From Turnera subulata (Eukaryota; Streptophyta; Magnoliopsida; Malpighiales; Passifloraceae), in NCBI GenBank assembly GCA_028386065.3, contig JAKUCV010001627.1:3956-67955 (forward strand): DNA of 64,000 nucleotides. The letters are read 5' to 3'. Below, piece after piece: positions 1 to 10,760 of the stretch. The translations under genes and the position numbers were made by a program. Each line of letters begins with the position of its first letter. Position 1 is the stretch's first letter. The notes beneath the pieces are model-generated. The model made no database searches. It saw only the letters and a list, made by a program, of their open reading frames with translations, and was not told the DNA's origin.

Positions 1-113
1 GGATCAACATCCCAATATCTCAAATCCGGGGTCAACACCCCAATATCACAAATCCGGGATCAACATCCCAATATCACAAATCCGGGGTCAATACCCCAAC
101 CAACAAACCCTCT
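1..113. repeat. Tandem hairpin-like repeat in LTR C
   Basis: Four units of about 28 bp alternate GGGATCAACATCCC-like and GGGGTCAACACCCC-like cores. Each core is a short inverted repeat (GGGAT/ATCCC with a 4-base loop). Related arrays occupy the equivalent part of LTR A (6651-7017) and, with other letters, LTR B (10474-10760). Confidence 0.75.
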
Positions 114-2911
114 GGCAAGACACCACAGAACTAGTCTCTAACCATCTAGTCGTACCACTACTTTCCAAGTGACAAATATATCATCATCTCAAATTCCTGT
201 TCAATTCCTTTACTCTTTCATCATTTACCCATTTTCAATTACCTCAGATTAATCCAAATCTCACTCAATCAACAATCTCATATCATCAATCTTTCACATA
301 AAACAGCTCAACAATATTTCCAACACAACACACAAATCTATCACATACCAACAACAGCATCAATAATTCCATAGCAATCAAGTAACAGTAGATAATCAAT
401 TCAGCAGTTCAATCAAACAACAAAAACAAACACAGTATTACAGGCACATATCTAAGGTTATCCATCCTCACCTGGTATGTCTCTGAAACTGCTATCCGGT
501 CAAATCCCGATACCCTATATGTACATACAGGAACACAGTAATCACTTATAATGCACAACAAAATGATTATGCATGGTACCGGTTTAGGAATCGTTATACG
601 GCTTGCCTTATCCAATTTCTTTATTACGAAATTAACCTCTTTATTCATTATACCATTTATACTAAATTTCAAATTTAAACCGAAACCGAGCTTCCTATCG
701 ATATTCTAATTATATTTAATTTTTAAATTAAAACCAAAACCGAACGTTCAGGCCGATATCCCGGCCTTCTAGCCCTTTGTCGATAAGGGAAAAACATAAA
801 CATATTAAAATACATGTATATATACGTATATTTATACATAATCGATACTAGATTATACGTATGTCTAGTGTGACCATATTTATACATATATAGTACTTAA
901 CTCCTATTTAACCTTATGTTTATATTTATGCGATAAATCAAGTTGTAACTTCATTATTTAGCCAAACATAAATTTAGTAGGATACGTATATGTAATCATT
1001 TATACACATGTGCTTATAATTCATAGGTATTCATATTTATATTTTTAGTTTACATTTGACATTTAAATCAAGTAAATAAGTATAATTGGGCCTTTAATTA
1101 TTAAGAGTCCAAATATAAATTAAGTAAATACTATAGGTCTTTCTAATAGTCCAACACAAAATAAAATTATAAATCGAATTACAAAACATACATGGAATTA
1201 ATGGTTAATATTTGATTAATTAAATTAAATCTTTATTTTAATTAATACAATTAAGAGTCCGGGCTCATTAACGTTGTTCGGGTTTCGTTATTAGAGTTCG
1301 GGGTCCGTTGGTAATGCATATATGTCACGGTAAAATGGGCCTCCGCACGTTCGGCCCGTTTTCGAGTCCGTGTGCAAACCGAGCCCAAACCCGCGCCAAG
1401 GTGTAAAGCGAGTCCAAGGAATTACCCAAGGTCCGTTTCCGGGCTCGCCGGAAAAATCCCGAGGCTTCGCCGAAATAGACCCGAGACTGCCGGAAACTCA
1501 CCGGAAAATTCCCGGGACTCGTCGGAAAAATCCCGAGACGCCGGAATCACTGTTCACGCAGGCAGCACCTCTCGGTTACTGTTCACAGCAGCCTCATAAC
1601 GCCTTTCCGCCACTGTTCACTGACCATCAACACATCCACAACAACGAAAACAACAACAACATCAACATCCACCGCCTCTGTCCATCAATAATCCGTCAAC
1701 AAGAAATAAAACAGTCCAATTAAAACAAATCGGAAAATTAAAAGGAAAAGAAGAGGAGCAAGCGTGAGACAGGGAGGAGGGAGGAGGACCGGGCGTCACA
1801 ACTCACCCACACGGCAGAGGCAAAGGCGAGGTGGCACGGCAGGGGCAGAGGAGGTTGGCCGTCGGCTGGCAGCAGGCGGCACGGTGGTGGCGGTAGGAGC
1901 GCGAGGAAGAGGAGATCTGGAAGGCGGTGGTCGCGGCGATGACCAGTTGCAGAGGGGGGTGCGGCGACGAGCGGCTTCGCGGCGAATGAGGAGGAAGGCA
2001 CGAGCCTGCTTCTGTCGTCGGTGCACAGGCGGCGAGGACAAGAGGCTCCTGTCGGCGACGGCGGGTGGCGAGCGACAGCTCGTGAAGAAGAAGATGGCGG
2101 TGCGTTGAGTTGTTGGTGGTGGAGAAGGAGAAGGGAAAGAGGAAGGGAGATGGAGGTGGCGAAGGGAGTGAGAGGGAGGCGGCTGGGCGGCTTGAGAGAG
2201 GGGAAGAAAGAAAGAGAAGAAGGAAAAGGTAGGAGGCAGGGGAAAGGCGTGAGGGCTCGGTCAGGAGAAGATAAGAAGAGAGTGGTGAAAGGAAAATGAC
2301 AAGAAAAATAAAAGAAGAAAAAGGTGGGGGCCGGCGGCGAGGGAGAGAAGAGAATGGTGGAGGGGTCAGTGGTCACGGGTAAGAAAAGAAAAAGGAAGGG
2401 CCGGCGTAAGGAGAAAAATGGGGAAAAAAAGAAAGAAAGGAGAAAAGAAAGGAAGGGAAAGAAAGAAAAGAGAGAAGAAAATGGGGCCCACGTGGCTGAA
2501 GGAAAACCCGGGAAAGAGAAGAAATGTAGCCGGGGAAGAGGAAGAGAAAGGAAAGAGGAGGAAGAAGAGTGGCTTGGGGCAAGCTCGTTGGCCGGTCCGG
2601 ATTCTCGCGTCGGAATCTCGTAAACGTAGGGATACTCCCGTCTTTCCGACAAATTCCGTCCCGAGTCCAAAAATACAACTTGGGCTCGGAAAATCCGATT
2701 AATTCTCCTGAACGTCGTCCAAGTCTCGGAACTGGAAACCGAGGCTCGGTTAGTCAGGAAGATACTCCCGAGCGCGGGAAAACTCTCGGTTTCGAAAAAC
2801 GACCCCCGATTTACCTCGAATTAATTACCCGAGATTAATTCATTCGGTAAATCACTGTATAACGACTTTAACGGTCCCGGTAAAAATCCAAATTTTACCA
2901 GGGCTGTTACA
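1..2911 (-). mobile_element. Long LTR of Ty3/gypsy-like element C (partial)
   Basis: On the minus strand an LTR begins at 2911 with TGTAACAGCCC and runs off the left edge of the window. Its first 200 bases align well with the LTRs starting at 3730, 8959 and 13261, so it is the same family. Further in it diverges: its central low-complexity block is purine-rich on the plus strand (about 2100-2570), whereas the related LTRs are pyrimidine-rich there. It abuts a broken LTR of element A at 2912, which fits insertion of C into A. No coding capacity is credible here; the long proline, serine and phenylalanine ORFs are products of the biased tract. Confidence 0.7.
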
Positions 2912-3730
2912 ATAGGCGCGTCGCGACGGCGTAGCAGGAGGCGGAGGAAGAGGATCCGCCGGGTCTGCATCGGGTCGACGGCGCGTCACGGCCGGTAAGG
3001 CGGCGGAAGGAGGAGGAGGCGACGGGGGTGAGCTCGCGACGCCGTGAGGAACACCAAGGTGGCGGCGGTGTGGCTTGAAACAGCAGGGAACGGCTTCGTG
3101 TGCACAGTAGCAATGGCGGGTGATGATGAACAGTGGCCCAGTTCTTCCTTTTTTTTTTTATTTTTCATTTTCTACAATTTCTTTTCTTTTCTTCTATTTT
3201 CTTCTCCTTTTCTTCCGATTTTCTGTTTTGTTTTTTTTCTTTATTTCTTTTTTTTCTTTTCCTCTCTCAGTATTTTCTGTTTTCTCTTTTTTTTTTTCCT
3301 ATTTTTTTCTTTTTCTTTTTTTTCTTTTTCCTCTCCTTTTTCTTTTTCTCTCTTTTTTTTCCCTTCTTCTCTTCCTCTCCTTCTGCTCTCTTCTTCATTT
3401 ATAAACTGGTGAAACACTGTTCAATCTGTGATTAACTGTTAATCATGTGATAATCAATAATGCAGGCGGGTCCGATCCGGACCAGAAAATAACTGATACC
3501 CCCTTAGTTATTTTCCGGCGTGATTTTTCGAGAAATTCTGAAACCCGAAAAATACCAACTTAGGCCCGAAAAATCCACGGGAAAATCACGAGCGCGGGAA
3601 AACCCTCGGTTTCAAAAACGACTCCCGATTTACCTTGAATTAATTACCCAAGATTAATTCAACAGTAAATCACGGTAAAAAGACTTTTACAGTCCCAGTA
3701 AAAATCAAAAATTTTACCCGGGCTGTTACA
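2912..3730 (-). mobile_element. Truncated 3' LTR of element A
   Basis: This 819-base segment matches the start of the 5' LTR (8959 down to about 8140) almost base for base, including the pyrimidine tract. It begins TGTAACAGCCCGGG on the minus strand. It stops abruptly at the LTR of element C. Confidence 0.8.
3141..3402. repeat. Pyrimidine-rich tract (plus strand) in LTR A 3' copy
   Basis: About 260 bases of T and C with very few purines. The homologous tract is at 8368-8628, and a similar one is at 12706-12915. ORFs through it encode only Phe, Ser and Leu runs and are not genes. Confidence 0.85.
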
Positions 3731-3772
3731 GTCTACCCACCTTAAAAAGAATTTCGTCCTCGAAATTCCGTC
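3731..3772 (-). other. Polypurine tract and upstream conserved block of element A
   Basis: Read on the minus strand, an AAGGTGGGTAGA-like purine run directly precedes the LTR start TGTAACAGCCC. Before it lies a GAATTTCGAGGACGAAATTC-like block, a frequent companion of the 3' PPT in plant Ty3/gypsy elements. This sets the minus orientation of the element. Confidence 0.7.
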
Positions 3773-3915
3773 TTATCCGTGGGTCCTATCACGATAAGCT
3801 TCTGGCACACTCTGCCAGGTGTCCAACCTCAACCCGAGATACCGCTTATACCCTTAAGCGACATCTCATCCACTATAAGAACCAAACCTCATGACTGGCA
3901 AACTCACACACAGTC

Positions 3916-4293
3916 ATGGACTCTCCACTCCGATCTCGAACAACCTCAGACTCCGAGAACAACAGCTACATCGGTGGCACTGCTTTCCCGACAAGCTCTG
4001 ATGAAGAGCCTCCAAAGAAACGGTTCAAGACGAACATCGTTGGCCTGAAAGAACACATGGTCGTTTCCCCAAAACGACGGAAGAAGCGTGCCATCAAGAA
4101 GGCTGAAGATAAGAAGGGCAAGGCGGTAGCTGAGAGCAGCACTCCGCAGCAGAAGCTGACGCAACTGAGCGTCTCACTGAGGAAGATCAGCTCGGCGGTG
4201 GCGCAAATCGAACTGGCGTGTGCGGAGCTGTTCCCACACATGAAGAACGTACAAAAGCTTGTAAAAGATCTTGAGAAGCAAGTAGCTCCGTAG
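3916..4293 (+). CDS. Antisense ORF of element A, basic coiled-coil-like protein
   Basis: A 125-residue ORF runs opposite to the element. I do not recognise a family. The N-terminal 40 residues are Ser/Thr-rich; then come two basic clusters typical of nuclear localisation signals (PPKKRFK near residue 37 and PKRRKKR near residue 52). The C-terminal third is a heptad-like helix with spaced Leu, Ile and Val that could form a short coiled coil. The start ATG at 3916 has a plausible context. Element B is truncated before this position, so no second copy exists here to test conservation. Antisense extra ORFs are known in some plant Ty3/gypsy lineages (Tat), which makes a real gene possible but unproven. 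Confidence 0.4.
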   Translation: MDSPLRSRTTSDSENNSYIGGTAFPTSSDEEPPKKRFKTNIVGLKEHMVVSPKRRKKRAIKKAEDKKGKAVAESSTPQQKLTQLSVSLRKISSAVAQIELACAELFPHMKNVQKLVKDLEKQVAP

Positions 4294-5191
4294 AGTACTC
4301 CTTCTCCTGTTGTAAACCTTTATAAAATAAATAAAATAAATTTCCTTTTTAAATCAAAATTCTTATATTACCAAGTCTTAGGTTAAATAGAAAAATAAAA
4401 CATCTCAAAACAAAACAAAAATCAACAATAAGTGTATTAAATCAAATATAAAGAAACTAAAAACAAAATTCGTTTAACAAAATCAAAACATAAAGAAATT
4501 TAAACAAAAACACGTTTCATGCTCGGCACTCTAGATCGATCGTATCCATCCTCGATCCCGAGAAACGTAACGTACGCAGCTGACGGTGACGATCACGAGC
4601 ACGTCCTGTGTCCCTCGAAAGAGACGTACCCACTTGTTCATAAATTCCGCATGAGCCAAAGACGTCTGTCAGGACAACGTATCTCTCCACGATGTCCGAA
4701 TAGCTGTAAACTTGTCACACATGCGCTCTACTCGAGGTATGGTCCCATTCATCCAGCCTCAACGGTCATGAATGCATGTGATAAAAGATGCAAGAAAATA
4801 TAGTGAAACCATGAAAAGAAAGGACAAAGTAGCCTGAGCGAAAGAAAATCATGAGATGGAAAAAGACTGAAAAACTCTGGCATTGTAACCCGAAAAACGT
4901 ATAAAGTAACGTAGTAATAAATGAAACAACGGTAAAATTTCAAAAAGCAAATCTTGAAAATCAAAAACAATAAACACGCTCCCCATAAGAGTATAAAAGA
5001 CAGAGCGGTGAGGTGTAAATCATCAAAAGCATTTTAAAGCAACCAAAACGCTCAGAAAACAAAACCACAACGTTCAGCAAACAAAACCACAAAACTCTGA
5101 AAAACAAAACACCCACACGATGCCTGCTCCCTCATAAGTCTTCTTCGTCGAAGGTGCCAATCTTGGCAGGAGAAACCGGCTGGCGTACAAC
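4294..5191. other. Element A internal region without recognised gene
   Basis: AT-rich in 4300-4500 and 4790-5100, mixed composition between. ORFs here (for example 4519-4803) have no recognisable domain and I do not support any of them. Confidence 0.5.
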
Positions 5192-5803
5192 ATGATCAAC
5201 GAATGTCCAGAGGAGCTTCCGAACGAGCTGGGCAGAATGCCTCGTCTGGTCTTCGTCGACGAACTCTACTCGTCACGGTTCTTCATCACTCCCATGGAAG
5301 AGGTGTTCTTCCTAGAGGACCATGGAACACTGAGGACCTCATACTACGGATCGGCAAACTCCGTGATGTTCTTCATCTCCAAAAGTCTACAGGAGTTCAA
5401 CCTGGAGTCCACTTGCCAAACTATGGAGCAAGGTGCCTACTACCAGCTCTCGATGATGGCTCAAAGCATGCCCAGAATGACTCGGCTACCTCCAACCTGG
5501 CCAAAGGCACGACTACTGGTGTGGAACTGCAGAGGAGTTGCAAGGCGTGCCCAGGAGTTCTCGCGTACTCTGAGGGACCTGAAGAACCAGTACAAACCAA
5601 ATATGGTTCTTCTGACGGAGACCCAGTGGCAACCTCGAGACGATCACGGTCTCATCCCACTCCGGTTCCCTCAAGCAAACCGGGTCGAGATTCCTGGCCA
5701 GAACGACAGGGGCGGCATGTGGTTCTCGTGGAGCGATAGGGTCACAGTCAACATCAACAGCGACCCAAGCAGTTTCCGTGTCAACGTCGTTCCGAATCGT
5801 TAA
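5192..5803 (+). CDS. Antisense ORF with LINE-endonuclease-like C-terminal half
   Basis: A 203-residue intact ORF runs antisense to element A. Residues 1-100 match nothing I recognise. Residues 107-200 resemble the N-terminal half of the exonuclease-endonuclease-phosphatase domain of plant LINEs: LLVWNCRG near 108-115, a helix with LRDLKNQYKPNMV, then LLTETQ near 140-145, then GGMWFSWSD near 174-182. The Asn and Glu in the first two motifs correspond to catalytic residues of the AP-endonuclease fold. The later motifs (GDFN, SDH) are absent, so it cannot be a complete nuclease. A second copy at 8968-9579 keeps the frame over its whole length except for one stop, which suggests past selection or recent origin. 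Function unknown. Confidence 0.5.
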   Translation: MINECPEELPNELGRMPRLVFVDELYSSRFFITPMEEVFFLEDHGTLRTSYYGSANSVMFFISKSLQEFNLESTCQTMEQGAYYQLSMMAQSMPRMTRLPPTWPKARLLVWNCRGVARRAQEFSRTLRDLKNQYKPNMVLLTETQWQPRDDHGLIPLRFPQANRVEIPGQNDRGGMWFSWSDRVTVNINSDPSSFRVNVVPNR

Positions 5804-6058
5804 ATGTATTTCCTTTATTTTTATAAAATATCAAATATCAATGTAATATTTCTCTTTGTATTATCAATATTAATAATATTTGTACTTTCGCTTATTTATG
5901 GCATCATTACCTCTTATGTGTACGTTCTGCGACAGCTGGCGTCCCTTGACTGGATCCATAATGCACTAACTAAATGATATAAAATAATAAACAACTGGAG
6001 CGAACTATGCAAACAAGACAACAAACACGCAAAGACTTCCCAACAAGACCTAACGCCC

Positions 6059-6070
6059 GCTCCGCTACCA
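6059..6070 (-). other. Primer binding site of element A
   Basis: The minus strand reads TGGTAGCGGAGC three bases after the LTR end. It differs from the canonical plant initiator-Met PBS TGGTATCAGAGC at two positions. The same variant is used by several other elements in the window. Confidence 0.65.
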
Positions 6071-6650
6071 AAATGAAGCGCCCCGACCCGTATTTACCGT
6101 ACACAGTAAACACGTGCCGGAACTGTGACGACCCAACCAAATAAAGACCAGCATACAGTGTAAACAACAGATAACTGGGCTCAACAGCCCATAATAGGAA
6201 AACATCACAAATATCAAAACCGGTCCAGTGGCCCAATAATAGTAAAAACATGCACAGCGGAAGACTTATGAAACTCACATAAACACTGTTTGCATAGATG
6301 CAAACTATGGATCCAAGCCCTGTCCAAGGGATAACGCTGCAGCCTGTCTGGAATGCACCAAACCTGTACCAAAAATAACTCATCCTACGGGATGAAAGCC
6401 CGCAGGTGAGGGGTGAGTCCGAAGTGCTCACCGACGAAAGATAGACCATCAATATGAAGACTATAAATACTCAAGGTCTAAACATAACAGTCAAAACAGG
6501 GAAAAGACCCAAAACCGGTCCAAGACCGAAAAAAACTCAAATAAAATCCAATTATCCAATTTTATCTTTTCGGGCCCCGTCACGGATAAGCTAGCGGTCA
6601 GACCTGGTTATCAACACATTTCGGGTGCCAGACCAAATCCAGAGAACCCA

Positions 6651-7017
6651 GGGATCGACATCCCAAAAATACGAACCCAGGGATAGACATCCCAAAAATA
6701 TATCACGGGATAGACATCCCAAGCATAGATATGCTTATCAAGTAACCCAGGTCAAGGCCACCACGAAACGGTCTTAAACCATCGAGTCGTACCATTACCT
6801 ATCACGTGACAATTATATTATCGTCGTCAAAATCAAATCGTAGGGATCGACATCCCTAACCAAAATACCGGGATAGACATCCCTATCCAAAAAATCAAGG
6901 ATCGACATCCTTTCACAATTTATTATTAATTCTTTAAACTTAATCCAAAAGACACAGAAAATCAACACGGGGATAAACATCCCAAAATACCAAAGCCAAA
7001 TACTGGGATAAACATCC
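6651..7017. repeat. Dispersed array of GGGATNNACATCCC hairpin units
   Basis: At least eight cores of the form GGGAT-(A/C)(G/A)AC-ATCCC (6651, 6680, 6707, 6843, 6868, about 6899, 6968, 7004) separated by 12-125 bases. Each core can fold into a 5-bp stem with a 4-base loop. It is the counterpart of the array at 1-113. Confidence 0.7.
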
Positions 7018-8367
7018 CGACAACAATCACAACAAATGCAACCAACAGTGCAATAATCAACTAACACGATAACCGAGTAATATAGGCACATATCGAAGGA
7101 AATCCATCCTCACCTTGGCCGATTACTCAACTCCGGAAACAATGACCGGTCCGACGCCGGCTCCTCGGGAAACTGCCCGATATCCAACCTATACAACAAA
7201 ACCATATATACACATAAATGCACATAATCGGTATACTATGATGCCAATACTATGAAATATCCCATCCCAGTTCATATTCGTTTTTATCTCCATTTATCGA
7301 AAATATTTAACCGTACGTATATCCGAATATAATTTCGGTACCATACTTTAATTAAAACTCTTTTTCAAAATATTTTCATAAATTAATTATACTTTCCCAA
7401 AATAATAATTACCATAATTTTCCAGAAAAATAATAACCTATTTATAGTTTCTAGAAAATATATATAGTATTTATCTTTTTCTAAATATGTAATAATAATA
7501 TTTTCCAACACAAAATGTAATTAACTTTATTTTACAAAGTACATATATATATATAATTTCCATAACCATATTTTCCAGACGAAAATAATATACCTATTAA
7601 TTTTCCAGAAATTAAGTTCATGGTATATATTTTTTTTCCAATTAATAATAGTTTCCAAAACAAAACTTAATTATTTATCAAAGTAAATATATTTATATTT
7701 TCCTAAAAATACCAGAATTAAATTGTCCATAATTTTCTCAAAATAAATAAATAATTTTTTTCCAAAATTATATATCAGATTATGTATAAATAAATATATA
7801 TATATAAATTGTTTTTTTTTCTAATTAAATTGACTGGGCTGAACAGGACCAAGCCCAGACCAAGGCAGCAGGCCCGCCAAGGTCCGGCCCAGCACCTGCC
7901 CAACCGAGCCCAAGCCCACTATCAAATATTCAACCCAACCCAGTAGCCAAGCCCACCCGGATCCACAAGAATCCGGGTCAGACCTGACCCATCTCAAGAC
8001 CCTTCCGGGTCGAGGCCAACCCGGCTGCTCACCTCGGGTTGTGGCAGCGCGACGGCGAGAACGAGGCGGCGAGCGCGAGGAAGAAGCTGGCGCGAGGTCG
8101 GTGAGGCTGGGGCGAGCTCGAGGGCGGAGGAAGGGTGGCTAGGCGCGTCGCGACGGCGTAGCAGGAGGCGGAGGAAGAGGATCCGCCGGGTTTGCATCGG
8201 GTCGACGGCGTATCACGGCCGGTAAGGCGGCGGAAGGAGGAGGAGGCGACGGGGGTGAGCTCGCGACGCCGTGAGGAACACCAAGGTGGCGGCGGTGTGG
8301 CGTGAAACAGCAGGGAACGGCTTCGTGTGCACAGTAGCAATGGCGGGTGACGATGAACAGTGGCCCA

Positions 8368-8628
8368 GTTCTTCCTTTATTTTTTCCATTTTTCATTTTC
8401 TACAATTTCTTTTCTTTTCTTTTCTTTTCTTCTCCTTTTCTTCCGATTTTCTGTTTTGTTTTTTTTTTCTTTATTCCTTTTTTTTTTCTTTTCCTCTCTC
8501 AGTATTTTCTGTTTTCTCTTTTTTTTTCCTATTTTTTTTCTTTTTCTCTTTTTTTTCCTCTCCTTTTTCTTTTTCTCTCTTTTTTTTTTCCTTCTTCTCT
8601 TCCTCTCCTTCTGCTCTCTTCTTCATTT
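8368..8628. repeat. Pyrimidine-rich tract in LTR A 5' copy
   Basis: Homologous to 3141-3402 but with different T-run lengths, as expected for slippage in a simple tract. Confidence 0.85.
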
Positions 8629-8967
8629 ATAAACCGGTGAAACACTGTTCAATCTGTGATTAACTATTAATCATGTGATAATCAATAATGCAGGCGGGTC
8701 CGATCCGGACCAGAAAATAACTGATACCCCCTTAGTTATTTTCCGGCGTGATTTTCCGAGAAATTCCGAAACTCGAAAAATACCAACTTAGGCCCGAAAA
8801 ATCCACGGGAAAATCACGAGCGCGGGAAAACCCTCGGTTTCGAAAAACGACTCCCGATTTACCTTGAATTAATTACCCAAGATTAATTCAACAGTAAATC
8901 ACGGTAAAAAGACTTTTACAGTCCCGGTAAAAATAAAAAATTTTACCCGGGCTGTTACACCTACAGC

Positions 8968-9579
8968 ATGGTCAACGAACGTGCTGAAGAACTACCGAAC
9001 GAGCTCGGCAGAATGCCGCGTCTGGTCTTCGTCGGCGAGCTCTACTCATCGCGGTTCTTCGTCACTCCCATGGAAGAGGTGTTCTTCCTGGAGGACCATG
9101 GCACCCTGAGGACCTCCTACTACGGATCAGCAAACTCCATCATGTTCTTCATCTCCGAAAGGCTTCAGGAGTTCAACTTGGAGTCCACTTGCCATACCCT
9201 GGAGCAAGGTACCTACTATCAGCTCTCGATGACGGCCTAGAGCATGCCCAGAGTATCTCGTCTGCCTGTAACTTGGCCCAAGGCCCGACTACTGGTGTGG
9301 AACTGCAGAGGAGTCGCAAGGCGTTCCCAGGAGTTCTCGCGTACTCTGAGGGACCTGAAGAACCAATACAAACCAAACATGGTTCTTCTGACGGAGACCC
9401 AGCGGCAACCTCAGGACGATCACGGTCTCATCCCACTCCGGTTCCCTCAAGCGAACCGGTTCGAGCTTCCTGGTCAGGACGGCAGAGGCGGCATGTGGTT
9501 CTCGTGGAGCGACAGCATCCAGGTCAAAATCAACAACGACCCAACTAGCTTCAGGGTCAATGTCGTTCCAAGGCGTTAA
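8968..9579 (+). pseudogene. Second copy of antisense endonuclease-like ORF, one stop
   Basis: Aligns over its full length with the intact ORF at 5192-5803 without a frameshift. The only break is TAG at 9238-9240 where element A has a CAA (Gln) codon. Downstream, VWNCRG, LLTETQ and GGMWFSW are all preserved, and most differences between copies are conservative. Alternatively these are two separate ORFs, but the collinearity with A argues for one gene with a nonsense mutation. Confidence 0.55.
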
Positions 9580-9861
9580 ATGTATTTTTCTTTTTATAAA
9601 ATATCGATGTAATAGTTCTGTTTTTAGCAATATTAATAGTATTTATGTTTGCAATGAAAATATCAGTATTATCAATAATATTTATATTTCCGCTTACTTA
9701 TGGCATCATTTACCTCATATGTGTATGCTCTGCGACAGCTGGCATCCCTTGACTGGATCCATAATGCACTAACTAAAATGATATAAATTAATAAACAATG
9801 GAGCGAACTATGCAAACAAGGACAACAACACACATAGACTGCCCAACAAGACCTAACGCCC

Positions 9862-9873
9862 GCTCCGCTACCA
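9862..9873 (-). other. Primer binding site of element B
   Basis: TGGTAGCGGAGC on the minus strand, identical to that of element A, three bases after the LTR end. Confidence 0.65.
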
Positions 9874-10473
9874 AAATGAAACGCCCCGACCCGTATTTAC
9901 CGTACACGGTAAACACGTGCCAGAACTGTGACGACCCAACCAAAACAAGCCCAAGCATACAGTGTACACAACTGAAACCCGGGCCCAACAGCCCAAAATA
10001 GGAAACATCATAAATAACAAAACCGACCCAATGGCCCAATAATAAATAAACAATGCACAGCGGAAGACTTAATAACTCACATAAACACTGTATGTGACAT
10101 AGATGCAAACTATGGATCCAAGCCCTGTCCAAGGGATAACGTCGCAGCCTGTCCGGAATGCATCAAATCTGTACCACAAATAACTCATCCTACGGGATGA
10201 AAGCCCGCAGGTGAGGGGTGAGTCCGAAGTGCTCACCGACGAAGGATAAACAGTGGTATGCAAGCAACCGTAATACAGTAAAGCAAACACAAGCAAATCA
10301 ATAGCACATCTCAAATAAGACTGAGCCAAGACCAAAAGAATATTTAACATAATTTCCAATTTTATTTTCTGGGCCCCGTCACTGGACAAGTTAGGGTCGT
10401 ACCAGGTTATCAATTAATTCCGGATGCTAGGTCAAGAGAACCATACTATTCTTACCACACCGGGTTCAACAAC

Positions 10474-10760
10474 CCAAAACCGGATGTTTGGCATATCCAA
10501 ACCACTGGGTATTCGGTATACCCCAACCACAGGCATCAACATGCCAACCGGATATTCGGTATATCCGAACCACTGGGTATTTGGTATACCCCAACCACAG
10601 GCAACAACATGCCAACCGGACATTCGGTATATCCGAACCACTGGGTATTTGGTATACCCTAACCACAGGCAACAACATGCCAACCGGCTATTCGGTATAT
10701 CCGAACCACTGGGTATTTGGTATACCCTAACCACAGGCATCAACCTGCCAACCAAATCAA
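10474..10760. repeat. 68-bp tandem repeat in LTR B
   Basis: About 3.5 units with a period of exactly 68 bp (unit starts at 10544, 10612, 10680 and 10748). Each unit holds CCAACCGG, a TTCGGTATATCCGAA inverted repeat, GGTATACC and GGCA(A/T)CAACATGCC, all hairpin-capable. Copies differ at a few positions only. Confidence 0.85.

Larger units (their letters stand above)
2912..8959 (-). mobile_element. Non-autonomous Ty3/gypsy-like element A
   Basis: Element A reads on the minus strand: 5' LTR 8959-6074, primer site 6070-6059, internal region of about 2.3 kb, polypurine tract at 3745-3731, then a 3' LTR from 3730 cut short at 2912. The orientation is fixed by the order PBS-internal-PPT and by the block around 3750-3772, whose reverse complement reads like the GAATTTCGAGGACGAAATTC block that precedes the PPT in many plant Ty3/gypsy elements. 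No gag, protease, RT, RNase H or integrase is recognisable, so it is non-autonomous (LARD-like). Two ORFs lie antisense in the internal region. It sits inside element B and was itself hit by element C. Confidence 0.7.
6074..8959 (-). mobile_element. 5' LTR of element A (2.9 kb)
   Basis: Bounded on the minus strand by TGTAACAGCCCGGG at 8959 and ...CGGGGCGCTTCA at 6074, that is TG...CA with imperfect inverted ends. It contains the GGGATNNACATCCC array (6651-7017), an AT-rich middle (7200-7830), a GC-rich block (7985-8350) and a pyrimidine tract (8368-8628). Its upper end abuts the internal region of element B directly, so 8960-8964 (CCTAC) would be one copy of the target duplication; the other is not in the window. 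Confidence 0.75.

Noticed and set aside
1738..2670. 310-aa minus-strand ORF rich in Ser, Pro, Phe and Leu
   Set aside because: Product of the purine/pyrimidine-biased block of LTR C; no domain, and sister frames are equally open.
3044..3435. Overlapping Phe/Ser-rich ORFs, also at 8271-8663 and 12560-12972
   Set aside because: All three frames are open through T/C tracts; low complexity inside LTRs.
4519..4803. 94-aa plus ORF in element A
   Set aside because: No domain or second copy to compare, and the minus strand is equally uninformative.
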